A stretch of DNA of 64,000 nt from JAQTTT01 sp041652755 (GCA_041652755.1 JBAZGS010000001.1:62001-126000); one strand, 5' to 3'; counted from the first letter of the stretch, positions 1 through 7,767 are shown. Translations and numbers: made by a program. The notes: a model not told the origin generated them from the letters alone.

Positions 1-18
1 ATGCTGGAGGCCAAAAAA

Positions 19-1158
19 ATGAAAATAGGCATTTTTTCAAGATTTCCTCCATTACAAGGAGGAGTATCTTCTGAAACTTATTGGGATTCTGTTGCATTAG
101 GGAAAAAAGGAATTGAAACAGTTATTATTTCTAATTCCTGGTCAGGAAACTATGAAAATAGAATAAATCTTGATGTTGCAGATATGGATTATTTTAACTC
201 TAAAAATTTAAAATTATATATGAAAAATCCTTTTTCAAATTCAAATAATTTTGATTCAAAAGGACCCAATATTGAGACAGAATTGTTTGCTTTAGGTATT
301 GAAGTTGAAAAAAAAGAAAATTTGGATATAATAGAAGGTTTTTATCTGTTTCCTTATGGTGTGTCTGCTTGGAGTTTGTCTAAATTATATAAAAAACCTT
401 TAATAATAAAACATGCAGGAAGTGATTTTTATTCACTTCAAAAATTATCATATCTACCTCTAATTGATGTTTTTAAAGAAGCTGACTGTATTCTTTCAAG
501 ATTAGATTCTGCAAGTAAAATGTTTGGTAATGAAAAAATAAAGAAATTGGGATTAGCAATACCCAATGAATTTAATCCTCATGTTACATCAAAATTTAAT
601 TTTGAAGAGCCAACTATTGGTTTTATTGGAAAATATAATTCTTTTAAGAGAATAAAAGAATTAACTGAAGAGTTAAATAAAATAAATTTGTCTTATAAAT
701 TTCTTATTTTAACAGATAAGAAAGGTCAAGTTGAAATAAATAAAATTCTTCCACCCAAAGTTAAAAAAAATTCAATTTTTATGGATTTTACAGCTCCATG
801 GAATATGCCTTCTATTTATGCAAGTTTAGATATTTTATATTGTGGTGAAACAGGATTTGATATAAATGAACATTTTCCTAAAGTGGCTCTTGAAGGATTT
901 TCATCAGGAGTATGTACTTTATTAAGTGATGAAATTTTTAATAAATATAAAGATATTTTTAATTTGCTTGATGGAGAAAATGTAATAAAATTTAATCCCC
1001 TAAATGGAAGCGAAATAAAAGTTAAATTAGAATCTGTTTTAAAAGATGAAAATCTAAGAAGCAATATTTCATTAAATTCAGTTAAAATACCTAAGTTTAA
1101 TTATAATAATTATATTGATTCTTTGATACAAGTTTACAAAACGGTTCTTGAAAAATGA
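19..1158 (+). CDS. GT-B type glycosyltransferase (GT4-like)
   Basis: Probable GT-B glycosyltransferase acting on surface or lipid-linked glycans. It opens with MKIGIFSRFPPLQGGVSS, the N-terminal glycine loop seen in GT4 enzymes. A C-terminal half reads IGFIGKYNSFKRIKEL, and an acidic stretch near residue 300 contains EGFSSGVCTLLSD, the usual donor-binding E-x7-E-like region. An ATG exists at base 1, but GGAGG at 6-10 lies 8 nt before the ATG at 19, so the start is placed at 19. The upstream ATG may belong to a gene outside the window. The next methyltransferase overlaps by 4 bp (ATGA), implying co-translation. Sugar specificity cannot be read. Confidence 0.75.
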   Translation: MKIGIFSRFPPLQGGVSSETYWDSVALGKKGIETVIISNSWSGNYENRINLDVADMDYFNSKNLKLYMKNPFSNSNNFDSKGPNIETELFALGIEVEKKENLDIIEGFYLFPYGVSAWSLSKLYKKPLIIKHAGSDFYSLQKLSYLPLIDVFKEADCILSRLDSASKMFGNEKIKKLGLAIPNEFNPHVTSKFNFEEPTIGFIGKYNSFKRIKELTEELNKINLSYKFLILTDKKGQVEINKILPPKVKKNSIFMDFTAPWNMPSIYASLDILYCGETGFDINEHFPKVALEGFSSGVCTLLSDEIFNKYKDIFNLLDGENVIKFNPLNGSEIKVKLESVLKDENLRSNISLNSVKIPKFNYNNYIDSLIQVYKTVLEK

Positions 1159-1730
1159 ATGTTTTTAATTATGATAATTTCTATAAAGAATATATTGATA
1201 AAAGATTAATGCTAAAAACTCCTTCAATAATTTTTGATAAATTCAAATCTTATTTAAATGATTATTCAAGTGTCTTAGATATTGGTTGTGGCACAGGTTT
1301 AGATTCCTTTGAATTGTCTAGAATTAACTTAAATATTGTAGGTATTGATAATAGCATTAAAATGTTGAGATATGCAAAAAACATTCAAAATAATTTAAAT
1401 TTAATTTTAATGGATTTTAATAATATGACTTTTTCAAAAAAATTTGATGGGATTTGGTGCAGAAACGTTTTACAGCATTATTGTTTATCTGATTTTGAAA
1501 AAAATATTTTAAATATGAGTAATTTTTTAGAAAAAAAAGGTATTCTATATTTTTCAGTGCCCATTAAGGGTGATATTGAAAAGAAAAATGAATCAATAAC
1601 TTTTGTGAAGATATTTCAATATAATTATGATGAAATTGAAAATATTTTAAAAAAAAAATTTGAAATAAAAGATATATTTATTGAGCATTTAAAATTAGAT
1701 TGGTATAATTTTTTTTGTAAACTTATTTAA
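1155..1730 (+). CDS. Class I SAM-dependent methyltransferase
   Basis: Rossmann-fold methyltransferase of 191 residues. Motif I is VLDIGCGTGLDSFELS near residue 42. An acidic end of strand 2 (IVGIDNS) and a motif IV-like segment (FDGIWCRNVLQHY) follow. The start codon overlaps the stop of the glycosyltransferase by 4 bp, so the two are probably translated together and the substrate may be a glycan or lipid intermediate. A second methyltransferase gene follows after 23 bp. The family is certain; the acceptor substrate is not. Confidence 0.75.
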   Translation: MNVFNYDNFYKEYIDKRLMLKTPSIIFDKFKSYLNDYSSVLDIGCGTGLDSFELSRINLNIVGIDNSIKMLRYAKNIQNNLNLILMDFNNMTFSKKFDGIWCRNVLQHYCLSDFEKNILNMSNFLEKKGILYFSVPIKGDIEKKNESITFVKIFQYNYDEIENILKKKFEIKDIFIEHLKLDWYNFFCKLI

Positions 1731-1753
1731 ATAATAATACCTTAATTATTTAT

Positions 1754-2344
1754 ATGGAAAAATCATTTGATAATGATTATAAAAACAATAATGCTTTCTT
1801 TGGAGTTAAACCTTCTAAACTTGTACTAAATATTTTAAAATATATCAATAAAGGTAAAGTTTTGGATTTGGGCATGGGTTATGGCAAAAATGCAATTTTT
1901 CTTGCAAAAAATAATTTTGATGTCTCCGGAATTGATATTTCAAAAGAAGGAATAGATATGTGCATTCAAACATGCAAAAATTTGAATGTTAATATTGATT
2001 CAAAATTTGAAGATATTAATGCATTTGAGTTTAAATCTAAATATGATATTATTATTGCAATGAATACTTTGCAATTTTTAAAAATTGAAGAGATTAAAAA
2101 GATTATCTTAAAAATGAAAAATAATACAAATCTTAATGGATTGAATGTAGTGAGTGTTTTTACAAAAGAAAATGGTTTTGGAGAATTATTCGGATATTTA
2201 TTTAATAAAAATGAATTAAAAGAATTTTATAAAGATTGGAAGATATTGGAATATGAAGAGTTTATTTCTGATCCTGAAGTTCACGGCAACGGCAATCCCC
2301 ACACTCATGCCATTGCTCAATTAATTGCAAGAAAATTAAATTAA
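1754..2344 (+). CDS. TehB-like class I SAM methyltransferase
   Basis: Second methyltransferase in the cluster, 196 residues. Motif I is VLDLGMGYGKNAIFLAKNNFD, followed by the acidic strand VSGIDIS; this arrangement is typical of the TehB/UbiE-like group. The C-terminus has GNGNPHTHAIAQL, a His-rich segment often seen in small TehB-like proteins. It is unrelated in detail to the preceding methyltransferase, so this is not a tandem duplication. The stop codon overlaps the convergent small gene by 4 bp. Role unknown. Confidence 0.7.
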   Translation: MEKSFDNDYKNNNAFFGVKPSKLVLNILKYINKGKVLDLGMGYGKNAIFLAKNNFDVSGIDISKEGIDMCIQTCKNLNVNIDSKFEDINAFEFKSKYDIIIAMNTLQFLKIEEIKKIILKMKNNTNLNGLNVVSVFTKENGFGELFGYLFNKNELKEFYKDWKILEYEEFISDPEVHGNGNPHTHAIAQLIARKLN

Positions 2345-2568
2345 TTTTTTAATTTATTATAATATTCTCTTATTTTATTTTTTAATGATTCAAAAAACGA
2401 ATATTTTTTTTTGCTTTCTTTATAATTATTTGTTTTAGGATACATCCCATTTTTATCATTATAATTTTTGTTAGAAAAATCTTCTGGTTGATAAAAAAAT
2501 GAATCATCAATTTCTAATAAGTCTCCTAAATCTCTGTTTAATTCTTTTCTAATAAAATTATCAACCAT
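2341..2568 (-). CDS. Small hypothetical protein, 75 aa
   Basis: I do not recognise this protein. It starts MVDNFIRKELNRDLG, is rich in Asn, Lys and Tyr, and ends in a basic amphipathic helix (FESLKNKIREYYNKLKN). No cysteine pairs, signal peptide or membrane segment are visible. It is convergent with the methyltransferase gene and the two stop codons overlap. The start is the only upstream ATG. Its composition matches neighbouring genes, but the short length and border with a decayed stretch leave doubt. Confidence 0.4.
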   Translation of the reverse strand: MVDNFIRKELNRDLGDLLEIDDSFFYQPEDFSNKNYNDKNGMYPKTNNYKESKKKYSFFESLKNKIREYYNKLKN

Positions 2569-2880
2569 GGCAATTTGATTAAAATCATTAATTATAAACC
2601 TTATTATTTATACTATTTTTATAATTTTTCTTTTTTAAGTCCTTTGCTCTCTATATTTCTTTATGGTGAATCTTGAGGATTTGGAGGGATATAAGTTTCT
2701 TGAATTATTGCATGATAATTGGGATAAAAGAATTGTTGGAGAAATATTAGCAAGAGAAATCATTTTTGCTATTGGGTTTGGTGGCTGTTTGTGTTTGATT
2801 TAGCATATATAAAATTCACGATAAAAATGAGAGTTATTGATATTTTTTGTAATACTTGTTTTTAATTAAGAAATTTTTAT
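2569..2880. other. Gap with one short unassigned reading frame
   Basis: No recognisable gene. A 46-codon frame runs on the plus strand from ATG 2663 to the stop ending at 2803 (begins MVNLEDLEGYKFLELL). It could be the first part of a truncated gene, since sequence beyond the stop does not continue it. Together with the fragments at 2881-3072 and 3516-3814, this looks like a region losing genes. Confidence 0.3.
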
Positions 2881-3072
2881 TTAATTTAATTCAACAAACA
2901 ATGATTTATTTAAATTGTTAGGATTAAATTTTATTAAATATTTTTGATTTCCACTCCCAGCATATACAAATTTATGTTTTAATATGTCTTTATCATAATA
3001 AATTAAAATATCAGAAGAGTATCCAAAAGGAGGTAATGTTCCAATTTCAAAACCAGTTTTTTTAAAAATTAT
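2881..3072 (-). pseudogene. Fragment of YbaK/ProX-type aminoacyl-tRNA deacylase
   Basis: An open frame of 63 codons without a start codon gives the C-terminal third of a YbaK-type editing domain. It contains KKTGFEIGTLPPFG, matching the family's GxxVGGxPPFG loop. YAGSGNQKYLIKF then matches the typical FxxAGxRxxxIxI end, and the frame ends normally. The N-terminal two thirds are missing, and a TGA blocks the frame just upstream. The full-length family hydrolyses mischarged tRNAs; this remnant cannot. It abuts the stop of the upstream gene, consistent with a deletion that fused two loci. Confidence 0.6.
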
Positions 3073-3458
3073 TCATAATCTTTTTCAACAGCGTATCCTG
3101 CTTGGTTTAATTCTTTAATAAGATTGCTTGTTGAAAAATCATAAATATAAAAACATTTGTCTTTATTTGCTTTAATATTTATTATCATAATTCTATGATT
3201 AAATTTGCCAAACTCCCATATTTTTTGCTCAAAAATCTTCATATTTTCTTTTTTTATTTCCATTGAACTAAAAAATTTTAATAAAACTATTTTATCATCA
3301 TAAACTTTAATTTTACCAAATGGATAAGTTGCTCCAAAAAAAGTTTTTATTGGAATTTGTTTTCCGAATAATGAAATAATATGGGTTTTTTCAACTCTAA
3401 ATCCTATTTTTTTTTTAAAAATTAAAGTGCTCATAATTAAATTATTAAAATTAATCAT
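3069..3458 (-). CDS. Hypothetical protein, possible PH-like domain
   Basis: Unrecognised 129-residue protein. The segment YPFGKIKVYDDKIVLLKFFSSMEIKKENMKIFE has the alternating strand pattern of small bacterial/archaeal PH-like domains (strand, turn, strand, then an IxxENI-like motif), but this is only a pattern match. There is no signal peptide. It ends exactly where the YbaK fragment frame begins, so its own C-terminus may have been created by the same deletion. M9 is an alternative start. Confidence 0.4.
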   Translation of the reverse strand: MINFNNLIMSTLIFKKKIGFRVEKTHIISLFGKQIPIKTFFGATYPFGKIKVYDDKIVLLKFFSSMEIKKENMKIFEQKIWEFGKFNHRIMIINIKANKDKCFYIYDFSTSNLIKELNQAGYAVEKDYE

Positions 3459-3515
3459 TTAAAAAGTTTAATTTATAAAATTTAACTTCTTTGAGTTAAA
3501 TCATAGGGGGATTTC

Positions 3516-3814
3516 ATGAATTCTATTAATTTTTTGTATCTTCCTGATAATATTAAGTCCGTTAATAATTTTGTTTGCCCATTTCTTATTAATTTAAAAA
3601 TCAAGCTCATTATTCTTTTAGGATTTTTAGAAAAAACAAGAATAGAAGACGAAACAGGCAACTCAAGAAAGATCTAATTTATGGAAATGATTTACCAATA
3701 ATTAAGATACCTAAACCAACAATTGCTAATTATGGGTCTATATGGAGAACATGCAATACTTTCTTTAAATATGATGGTTTATCAATAAGTAATTATAATC
3801 GTGGGTTAAAGTAA
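3516..3814 (+). pseudogene. Frame-broken or decayed ORF, two overlapping frames
   Basis: An ATG at 3516, behind the G-run at 3506-3510, opens a 53-codon frame ending at 3677. A second, start-less frame overlaps it and runs to the stop at 3812-3814, with a basic segment (FRKNKNRRRNRQLKKD) followed by GNDLPIIKIPKPTIANYG. The second frame looks protein-like but has no start. The simplest reading is a gene broken by a frameshift. I recognise no family. Confidence 0.3.
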
Positions 3815-3825
3815 TATATAAAGAC

Positions 3826-4794
3826 TTATTTTAATAACTCTAGTGCTTTTTCCAAAACCAAATCCTTATTGTTGATTATGCTTTCATCTGAAGGAATAAT
3901 AATATCAGGAGTTATTCCCCTGTTTTGGATTAAATTCTTGTCAGCATCATAAATCAGTAATGAAGGCAAAGCTAATCCGAACTTGGCACCAAAATCATTA
4001 GGCTTTTCATCAAAATTAATTATTCTGCCAAAATTAACTCCGTCACATAAATAAGGCAAAGGAGTTCCAGTTCCTCCACCACTAACATCTCCAATAACAA
4101 TATTATCTTTAACAGTCTTTAATCCTAAAGTTGCTAATTCAGCAGCACTGTAAGTTTTTGGGCCAATCAAAGTGACAATTTTTTTAGCATCATGTTCAAA
4201 TTTAGGAAAAATATAATTTGGTTTGAAATCACTTAAAATTAAAGGATTATTTTCATCAATTCTTTTCCTTAAATACAATTTTAATTTTTTTCTGTTGTCA
4301 TTATTTCCAAACATGAAATTAACCAAAGGCTCTGTCAAAAAAGAATTTCCTCCAGTGTTAGACCTTAAATCAATAATGAATTTTTCATTTGAAGGGTTAG
4401 TTGAATATAGCTTCATAAAATGCTCTCTTTGAGATTCAGAAAAAGTGTCGAACCTAATATATAAAACATCCTCCAAATTTCCTAAATTGATTGGTCCAAT
4501 CTTTTCAATATTGCTTAAATAAGAATCAGCTACTTTGTTATCATAATTTTTGCCATTTAAATTAAATGTCTGATGAGTATAACTCTGGCCATCAACTACA
4601 TTAATATGCCCATCTTTAAATACAGACAAATACTTCTCTAAAATTTTTAAAGCAGAATTACAACTATCAACATTAGGCAATTCTTTACTTAAACCTTCCT
4701 TAATTTCCTTAAATTCATTTTGCTTAATGCACAGATAAGAATACTTTTTACTGATTAAATCAATTATATTATCAGTTAATACTTTAAAATCCAT
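3826..4794 (-). CDS. S41-family (tail-specific type) peptidase
   Basis: Serine peptidase of the S41/CtpA superfamily, 322 residues. The core FIIDLRSNTGGNS matches the family's DLRxNxGG strand-turn. TYSAAELAT carries the predicted nucleophilic serine. GGGTGTPLPY and NRGITPDIII are the typical late-core and C-terminal segments. No signal peptide or PDZ domain is visible, so it is a short, apparently cytosolic form. It is transcribed alone, with a 330-bp upstream region that contains a possible structured element. Substrate unknown. Confidence 0.8.
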   Translation of the reverse strand: MDFKVLTDNIIDLISKKYSYLCIKQNEFKEIKEGLSKELPNVDSCNSALKILEKYLSVFKDGHINVVDGQSYTHQTFNLNGKNYDNKVADSYLSNIEKIGPINLGNLEDVLYIRFDTFSESQREHFMKLYSTNPSNEKFIIDLRSNTGGNSFLTEPLVNFMFGNNDNRKKLKLYLRKRIDENNPLILSDFKPNYIFPKFEHDAKKIVTLIGPKTYSAAELATLGLKTVKDNIVIGDVSGGGTGTPLPYLCDGVNFGRIINFDEKPNDFGAKFGLALPSLLIYDADKNLIQNRGITPDIIIPSDESIINNKDLVLEKALELLK

Positions 4795-4936
4795 AAATAA
4801 AAAAGAAAAAACTCTTTTTAAAAAACTAACTAATTTTTATTTTATATTTAACAAATAATTTGATTAAAACCAGTTTTCCATTTTTTAGCGTGACAATTTT
4901 CTTTTTAATATACATAAAAGAATATTGCTTGTAAAG

Positions 4937-5110
4937 AAGTATTTAAAGAAAGTAATCAGTGTCTTATTGTTCTAAACTGCGGATTTGTTCACTAAGAAGC
5001 TTAAAAATTGATTTTAACAGTTTTTTACAAATTCAGAGCCCGCAGATTTCTTAAATTAGCTTAAAACACTTATTCAACGTATTTAATTAAGAAATCCGCA
5101 AATATGCGAA
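4937..5110 (+). ncRNA. Candidate structured RNA or switching element
   Basis: No gene occupies 4795-5126. A TATA-like TATTTAAA at 4940-4947 is followed by three mutually complementary segments. A (GCGGATTT, 4979-4986) pairs perfectly with C (AAATCCGC, 5092-5099). B (5042-5057) pairs with C (5085-5099) over about 15 bp with one bulge and one G-U. CTGCGG (4977-4982) pairs with CCGCAG (5040-5045). The pairings exclude one another, as in attenuators or riboswitches. No known class is recognised, and the strand is uncertain. Confidence 0.35.
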
Positions 5111-5126
5111 AATAAAGTGTGAGACC

Positions 5127-5798
5127 TTATTTTTCAGATTTTAATAATTTTTTTATTGCTTCTGGTATTGTTATTTTTTCAATTTGTGCAAGAGTTTCTG
5201 CCTTATTTCTAAAACTATAATATTTTTTTATTAAATTTTTGGCAAGAATTTTAGCTTTTTTGGAAGGTTTAGGTATAAGGTTGTTAAATAATTTTATTTT
5301 ATTTTTAACAGTTTCTTTAGTTAAATAGTAATTATAAAAATATCCTGCATAATTGGATTCTCTTAATATTTGCAATTCAGGATAAAGTATTTCAGGCCAA
5401 AATTTTTCATATCCTTTTATTAAATTAGGTTTTTTTAATATCTTATAGACTTTGATGCTATGATAAAGGATGCATGTTTTAATTTTTTTAATTACTTTTT
5501 CATCAGTGATTAATCCAGTTTTTACAAATTCTTTGTCAAAAACATCAACCCCTAATTTAGCATGTTTTACTCCTTGAGCATCATCATCTTTTTCAACATA
5601 CCTGCCTAAATTATGCATCCAAACAATTATCTCAAAATGCTCTTGATTAAAACCTTCTAATTTTTTGGCGTTAATGTCCTTTGAATACCTTATCATATTT
5701 TTGCAAAGCCAATCATAAGTGTATTCAGTAGGTGGGCGAATAGCATCATATTTTTTAAATAATTCTTTAGCTTTTTCAATAAGATTGATTTTACTCAT
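5127..5798 (-). CDS. HD-superfamily-like protein with HD changed to HN
   Basis: A 223-residue all-helical protein resembling HD phosphohydrolases. WMHNLGRY stands where the family has LLHDIGK, KHAKLGV follows as the next His motif, and ILYHS supplies a later His. The signature Asp is Asn here, so the metal site is probably weakened and the protein may bind rather than cleave nucleotides. It is the upstream gene of a divergent pair with the palindrome-controlled operon. The HD assignment rests on motif spacing only. Confidence 0.5.
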   Translation of the reverse strand: MSKINLIEKAKELFKKYDAIRPPTEYTYDWLCKNMIRYSKDINAKKLEGFNQEHFEIIVWMHNLGRYVEKDDDAQGVKHAKLGVDVFDKEFVKTGLITDEKVIKKIKTCILYHSIKVYKILKKPNLIKGYEKFWPEILYPELQILRESNYAGYFYNYYLTKETVKNKIKLFNNLIPKPSKKAKILAKNLIKKYYSFRNKAETLAQIEKITIPEAIKKLLKSEK

Positions 5799-5877
5799 AA
5801 GTTTACTTAATTATTTATTATTTATATATTTCTTTGTTCTTTTGTAGGTTTTGAATAACTGATGGAACAAAAAATGT

Positions 5878-5897
5878 TTATGAATACTTATTCATAA
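5878..5897. promoter_or_regulatory. Palindromic operator O1
   Basis: TTATGAATA-CT-TATTCATAA is a perfect 9-bp inverted repeat with a 2-bp spacer. It lies just upstream of the TATA box at 5900-5909. An almost identical palindrome lies 36 bp downstream, and a third overlaps the start of the next gene. The likely binder is the DUF134 helix-turn-helix protein encoded at 7138-7449 (inference). Confidence 0.7.
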
Positions 5898-5899
5898 CA

Positions 5900-5943
5900 T
5901 TTATAAATACTAATTGTGAATATATATTCATAATAGAGGTGAT
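5900..5943 (+). promoter_or_regulatory. TATA box and Shine-Dalgarno of the DUF5320-like gene
   Basis: TTTATAAATA at 5900-5909 is an archaeal TATA box sitting between the two palindromes. The expected transcription start, 22-27 bp downstream, falls inside operator O2, a layout suited to repression. GAGGTGAT at 5936-5943 is a strong Shine-Dalgarno sequence 6 nt before the ATG at 5950, unusual in a window where many genes look leaderless. Confidence 0.65.
5914..5933. promoter_or_regulatory. Palindromic operator O2
   Basis: TTGTGAATA-TA-TATTCATAA differs from O1 by one arm base and by the spacer. It overlaps the predicted transcription start and lies immediately before the Shine-Dalgarno sequence. 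Centre-to-centre spacing from O1 is 36 bp, which would allow two dimers on nearby faces of the helix. Confidence 0.7.
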
Positions 5944-5949
5944 AAAAAT

Positions 5950-6159
5950 ATGCCAAACAGAGATAGAACAGGTCCAAGAGGATTAGGGCAATTAACAGGA
6001 AGAGGAATGGGTCCTTGCGGTTGCGGAATGGCTAGAGGAAGAAGATTCGCTAGAAACAGAGTTCTTTCAGCCAAAGATGAAAAAAAATTGCTTGAAGAAG
6101 ACTTAGAGGATTTAAATCAAGAGAAAGAAGAAATAGAAAAAAGATTAAAGGAGCTATAA
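5950..6159 (+). CDS. DUF5320-like small Gly/Arg/Cys protein with coiled-coil tail
   Basis: A 69-residue protein. The N-terminal half carries DRTGPRGLGQLTGRGMGPCG and CGCGMARGRR, the family signature of glycine-rich, cysteine-bearing small proteins that often sit beside NifX/NifB-like and DUF134 genes. The C-terminal 30 residues (EEDLEDLNQEKEEIEKRLKEL) form a heptad-patterned coiled coil. Function is unknown; the cysteines suggest metal or Fe-S handling (inference). It has a strong ribosome site, two upstream operators and its own hairpin terminator, so it may be made in much larger amounts than the genes behind it. Confidence 0.7.
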   Translation: MPNRDRTGPRGLGQLTGRGMGPCGCGMARGRRFARNRVLSAKDEKKLLEEDLEDLNQEKEEIEKRLKEL

Positions 6160-6184
6160 CTCCTTTTTTTTTTTTTTTTTTTTT
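6147..6184 (+). terminator. Hairpin plus long T-run terminator
   Basis: AAAGGAG (6147-6153) pairs perfectly with CTCCTTT (6160-6166) around a 6-base loop. A run of about 20 T follows to 6184. The stem overlaps the stop codon of the DUF5320-like gene. This is among the clearest intrinsic-type terminators in the window. Confidence 0.65.
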
Positions 6185-6208
6185 AATCAAAAAATATTTA
6201 AATTAATG

Positions 6209-6228
6209 AAACGAATAAATATTCATAA
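6209..6228. promoter_or_regulatory. Palindromic operator O3 overlapping a start codon
   Basis: AAACGAATA-AA-TATTCATAA keeps the full right arm and the inner GAATA of the left arm of O1/O2. Its last base is the A of the ATG at 6228. An A/T-rich TATA-like stretch lies about 25 bp upstream, so the following gene is probably leaderless and O3 would cover its transcription start. Confidence 0.6.
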
Positions 6229-7133
6229 TGGTTAAGCGTAATTCTTTGAAAAAATACGGAAATGAAATAATAATTGGATTAGTTTTAATTTCACTAACAA
6301 TAATATTATTATTGCAAAATAACCGGCAAACTCAGCAAGAAAAAGAACTTGTTTTAGTCAATCTTCAAGTCACAGAATACAAAAACCCTGAAGCATTAGT
6401 ATTAATAATAAATGAGCTTGAATCAAGAAATATGAAACCAGCAACAATATTTATAGGCAAAGATTTAGCAATAAATAACTGCTCTTTAATAAGAAGCCTT
6501 GACAGCAAAGGCTACGAAATAGGAATCTTTGGATATGCCTTGAATGAAAATGGGGCATTTGTGCAAATAGCAACTCTTAACAGAACAGAACAGGAAAAAA
6601 TACTAACTGAAGAAAAAGAAGCTGTGGAATCATGCTTAGGTCATGAAGTCAATGGATTCAGGGCTCAAAGGTTCAGCAAGAACAATGACACTCATGAAAT
6701 AATAAGAAACCTTGGATTTTCATGGGATGGAAGCTTTGTTGTAGGATGGGATAATGAATCCTCAACAACACCCTATTACTCAACCAATTACTGTGTATAC
6801 ATAGTGTCTATAGAGAATGTTCCTGGAACAGGAGCAGTGTTATGTGATACAGCAATGTCAAGCAACAATAAAACAGCCACTGAATGGAAAGAAACCATAA
6901 AAACAAGATTTATGGAACACCAGGAATCAAGCCAGCCTTTCATTACAGAATTCCATCCATATTTTCTCATAGATAACCCTGAATGGTACGGTGAATTTAT
7001 TAATTTAATAGATTGGCTAAAAGATCAAAATGCAGAATTCTTAACCACAACAGAGTTTATCAATCGCACATGCGAAAAAGATGAAAGCAGCGGTTTCATG
7101 ATTAACCAATCGCAGCTAATCTGCGGAGAATAA
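6228..7133 (+). CDS. Membrane-anchored NodB-fold (polysaccharide deacetylase-like) protein, probably inactive
   Basis: 301 residues. One N-terminal membrane anchor lies at about 13-30 (EIIIGLVLISLTIILLLQ), so the rest is extracytoplasmic. NodB-fold landmarks are ESRNMKPATIFIG, VNGFRAQRFSKNND with NLGFSWDGSF, and ITEFHPYFLIDNPEW. The catalytic TFDDG is replaced by VNLQVTEY, and the HSHTxxH metal motif by EIGIFGYAL. It therefore looks like a non-catalytic glycan-binding or structural relative. Its own operator covers the start, and the stop is 4 nt before the DUF134 regulator gene, so the two are co-transcribed. Confidence 0.65.
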   Translation: MVKRNSLKKYGNEIIIGLVLISLTIILLLQNNRQTQQEKELVLVNLQVTEYKNPEALVLIINELESRNMKPATIFIGKDLAINNCSLIRSLDSKGYEIGIFGYALNENGAFVQIATLNRTEQEKILTEEKEAVESCLGHEVNGFRAQRFSKNNDTHEIIRNLGFSWDGSFVVGWDNESSTTPYYSTNYCVYIVSIENVPGTGAVLCDTAMSSNNKTATEWKETIKTRFMEHQESSQPFITEFHPYFLIDNPEWYGEFINLIDWLKDQNAEFLTTTEFINRTCEKDESSGFMINQSQLICGE

Positions 7134-7137
7134 AACA

Positions 7138-7449
7138 ATGGTCAGGCCTTGTAATCATAGAAGAGTAATTTTTGAGCCAGGAACAACTTATTTTAAGCCA
7201 GCCGGAATCCCGATGTCAAATTTACAAGAAGAAATATTAAAACCTGATGAGCTTGAAGCATTAAGATTATGCGATGCAGAAAACAATAAGCAGGAAGAAG
7301 CTGCAAAAAAAATGAATGTGTCGCAGCCAACAATATTTCGGATTTTAGAGTCTGCAAGAAAGAAAGTGGCAACAGCTCTAACAAAAGGCAAAGCAATTAG
7401 GATAGAACTAAATGCCCTTGAAAGCAGCAAAAGCTCAAGATATAAATAA
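7138..7449 (+). CDS. DUF134-family helix-turn-helix DNA-binding protein
   Basis: 103 residues with both family hallmarks. The N-terminal segment is MVRPCNHRRVIFEPG then YFKPAGIP. The sigma-region-4-like HTH follows (LKPDELEALRLCDAENNKQEEAAKKMNVSQPTIFRIL, about 37-75). DUF134 genes commonly accompany DUF5320 and Fe-Mo-type small proteins. Being the only HTH gene of the cluster and lying behind operator O3, it is the best candidate to bind the three palindromes and regulate itself (inference). It follows the NodB-fold gene by 4 nt. Confidence 0.8.
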   Translation: MVRPCNHRRVIFEPGTTYFKPAGIPMSNLQEEILKPDELEALRLCDAENNKQEEAAKKMNVSQPTIFRILESARKKVATALTKGKAIRIELNALESSKSSRYK

Positions 7450-7459
7450 CTAGCTAAAC

Positions 7460-7651
7460 TCAGTGATTTTTTTCAAATCTTTTTTTCAAAGCAGTTGTGG
7501 GAAAAAGTGTTGCCAGTATCTGGCTTTGCCACCTAATGAATTTTTCAATGCATTCTGGGCAAATATTTATTGAATGATTTTCATCAACCACAAAGCAATT
7601 AAAATTAATATTATATTTTTCTATAGTTTTTCTGCACAACTCGCATTTCAT
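7460..7651 (-). CDS. Small two-CxxC zinc-ribbon-like protein
   Basis: 63 residues. MKCELCRKTIEKYN opens with CxxC, and INICPECIEKF supplies the second CxxC, about 28 residues later. This spacing suits a treble-clef or ribbon zinc knuckle. The C-terminal half is a basic helix (WQSQILATLF, KKRFEKNH). It is convergent with the DUF134 gene. No specific family is recognised; nucleic acid or protein binding is likely. Confidence 0.55.
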   Translation of the reverse strand: MKCELCRKTIEKYNINFNCFVVDENHSINICPECIEKFIRWQSQILATLFPTTALKKRFEKNH

Positions 7652-7767
7652 GGTATTGCTTAACTAATTCGTTGTTTATAAATTTGAAGATTTGCGCCTA
7701 ATTTTTGGAGTACATACTTTTTTATTCTTTTGCTAAATAATTCTCAATAATGGAGGTTTGAATATTT

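Noticed and set aside
1..18. ATG at base 1 as start of the first glycosyltransferase
   Set aside because: GGAGG at 6-10 is correctly spaced for the ATG at 19, and the residues before it do not fit the family start.
3069..3458. Joining the 129-aa protein and the YbaK fragment as one frameshifted gene
   Set aside because: Stops occur in all three frames at the junction and the upstream protein does not resemble the YbaK N-terminus.
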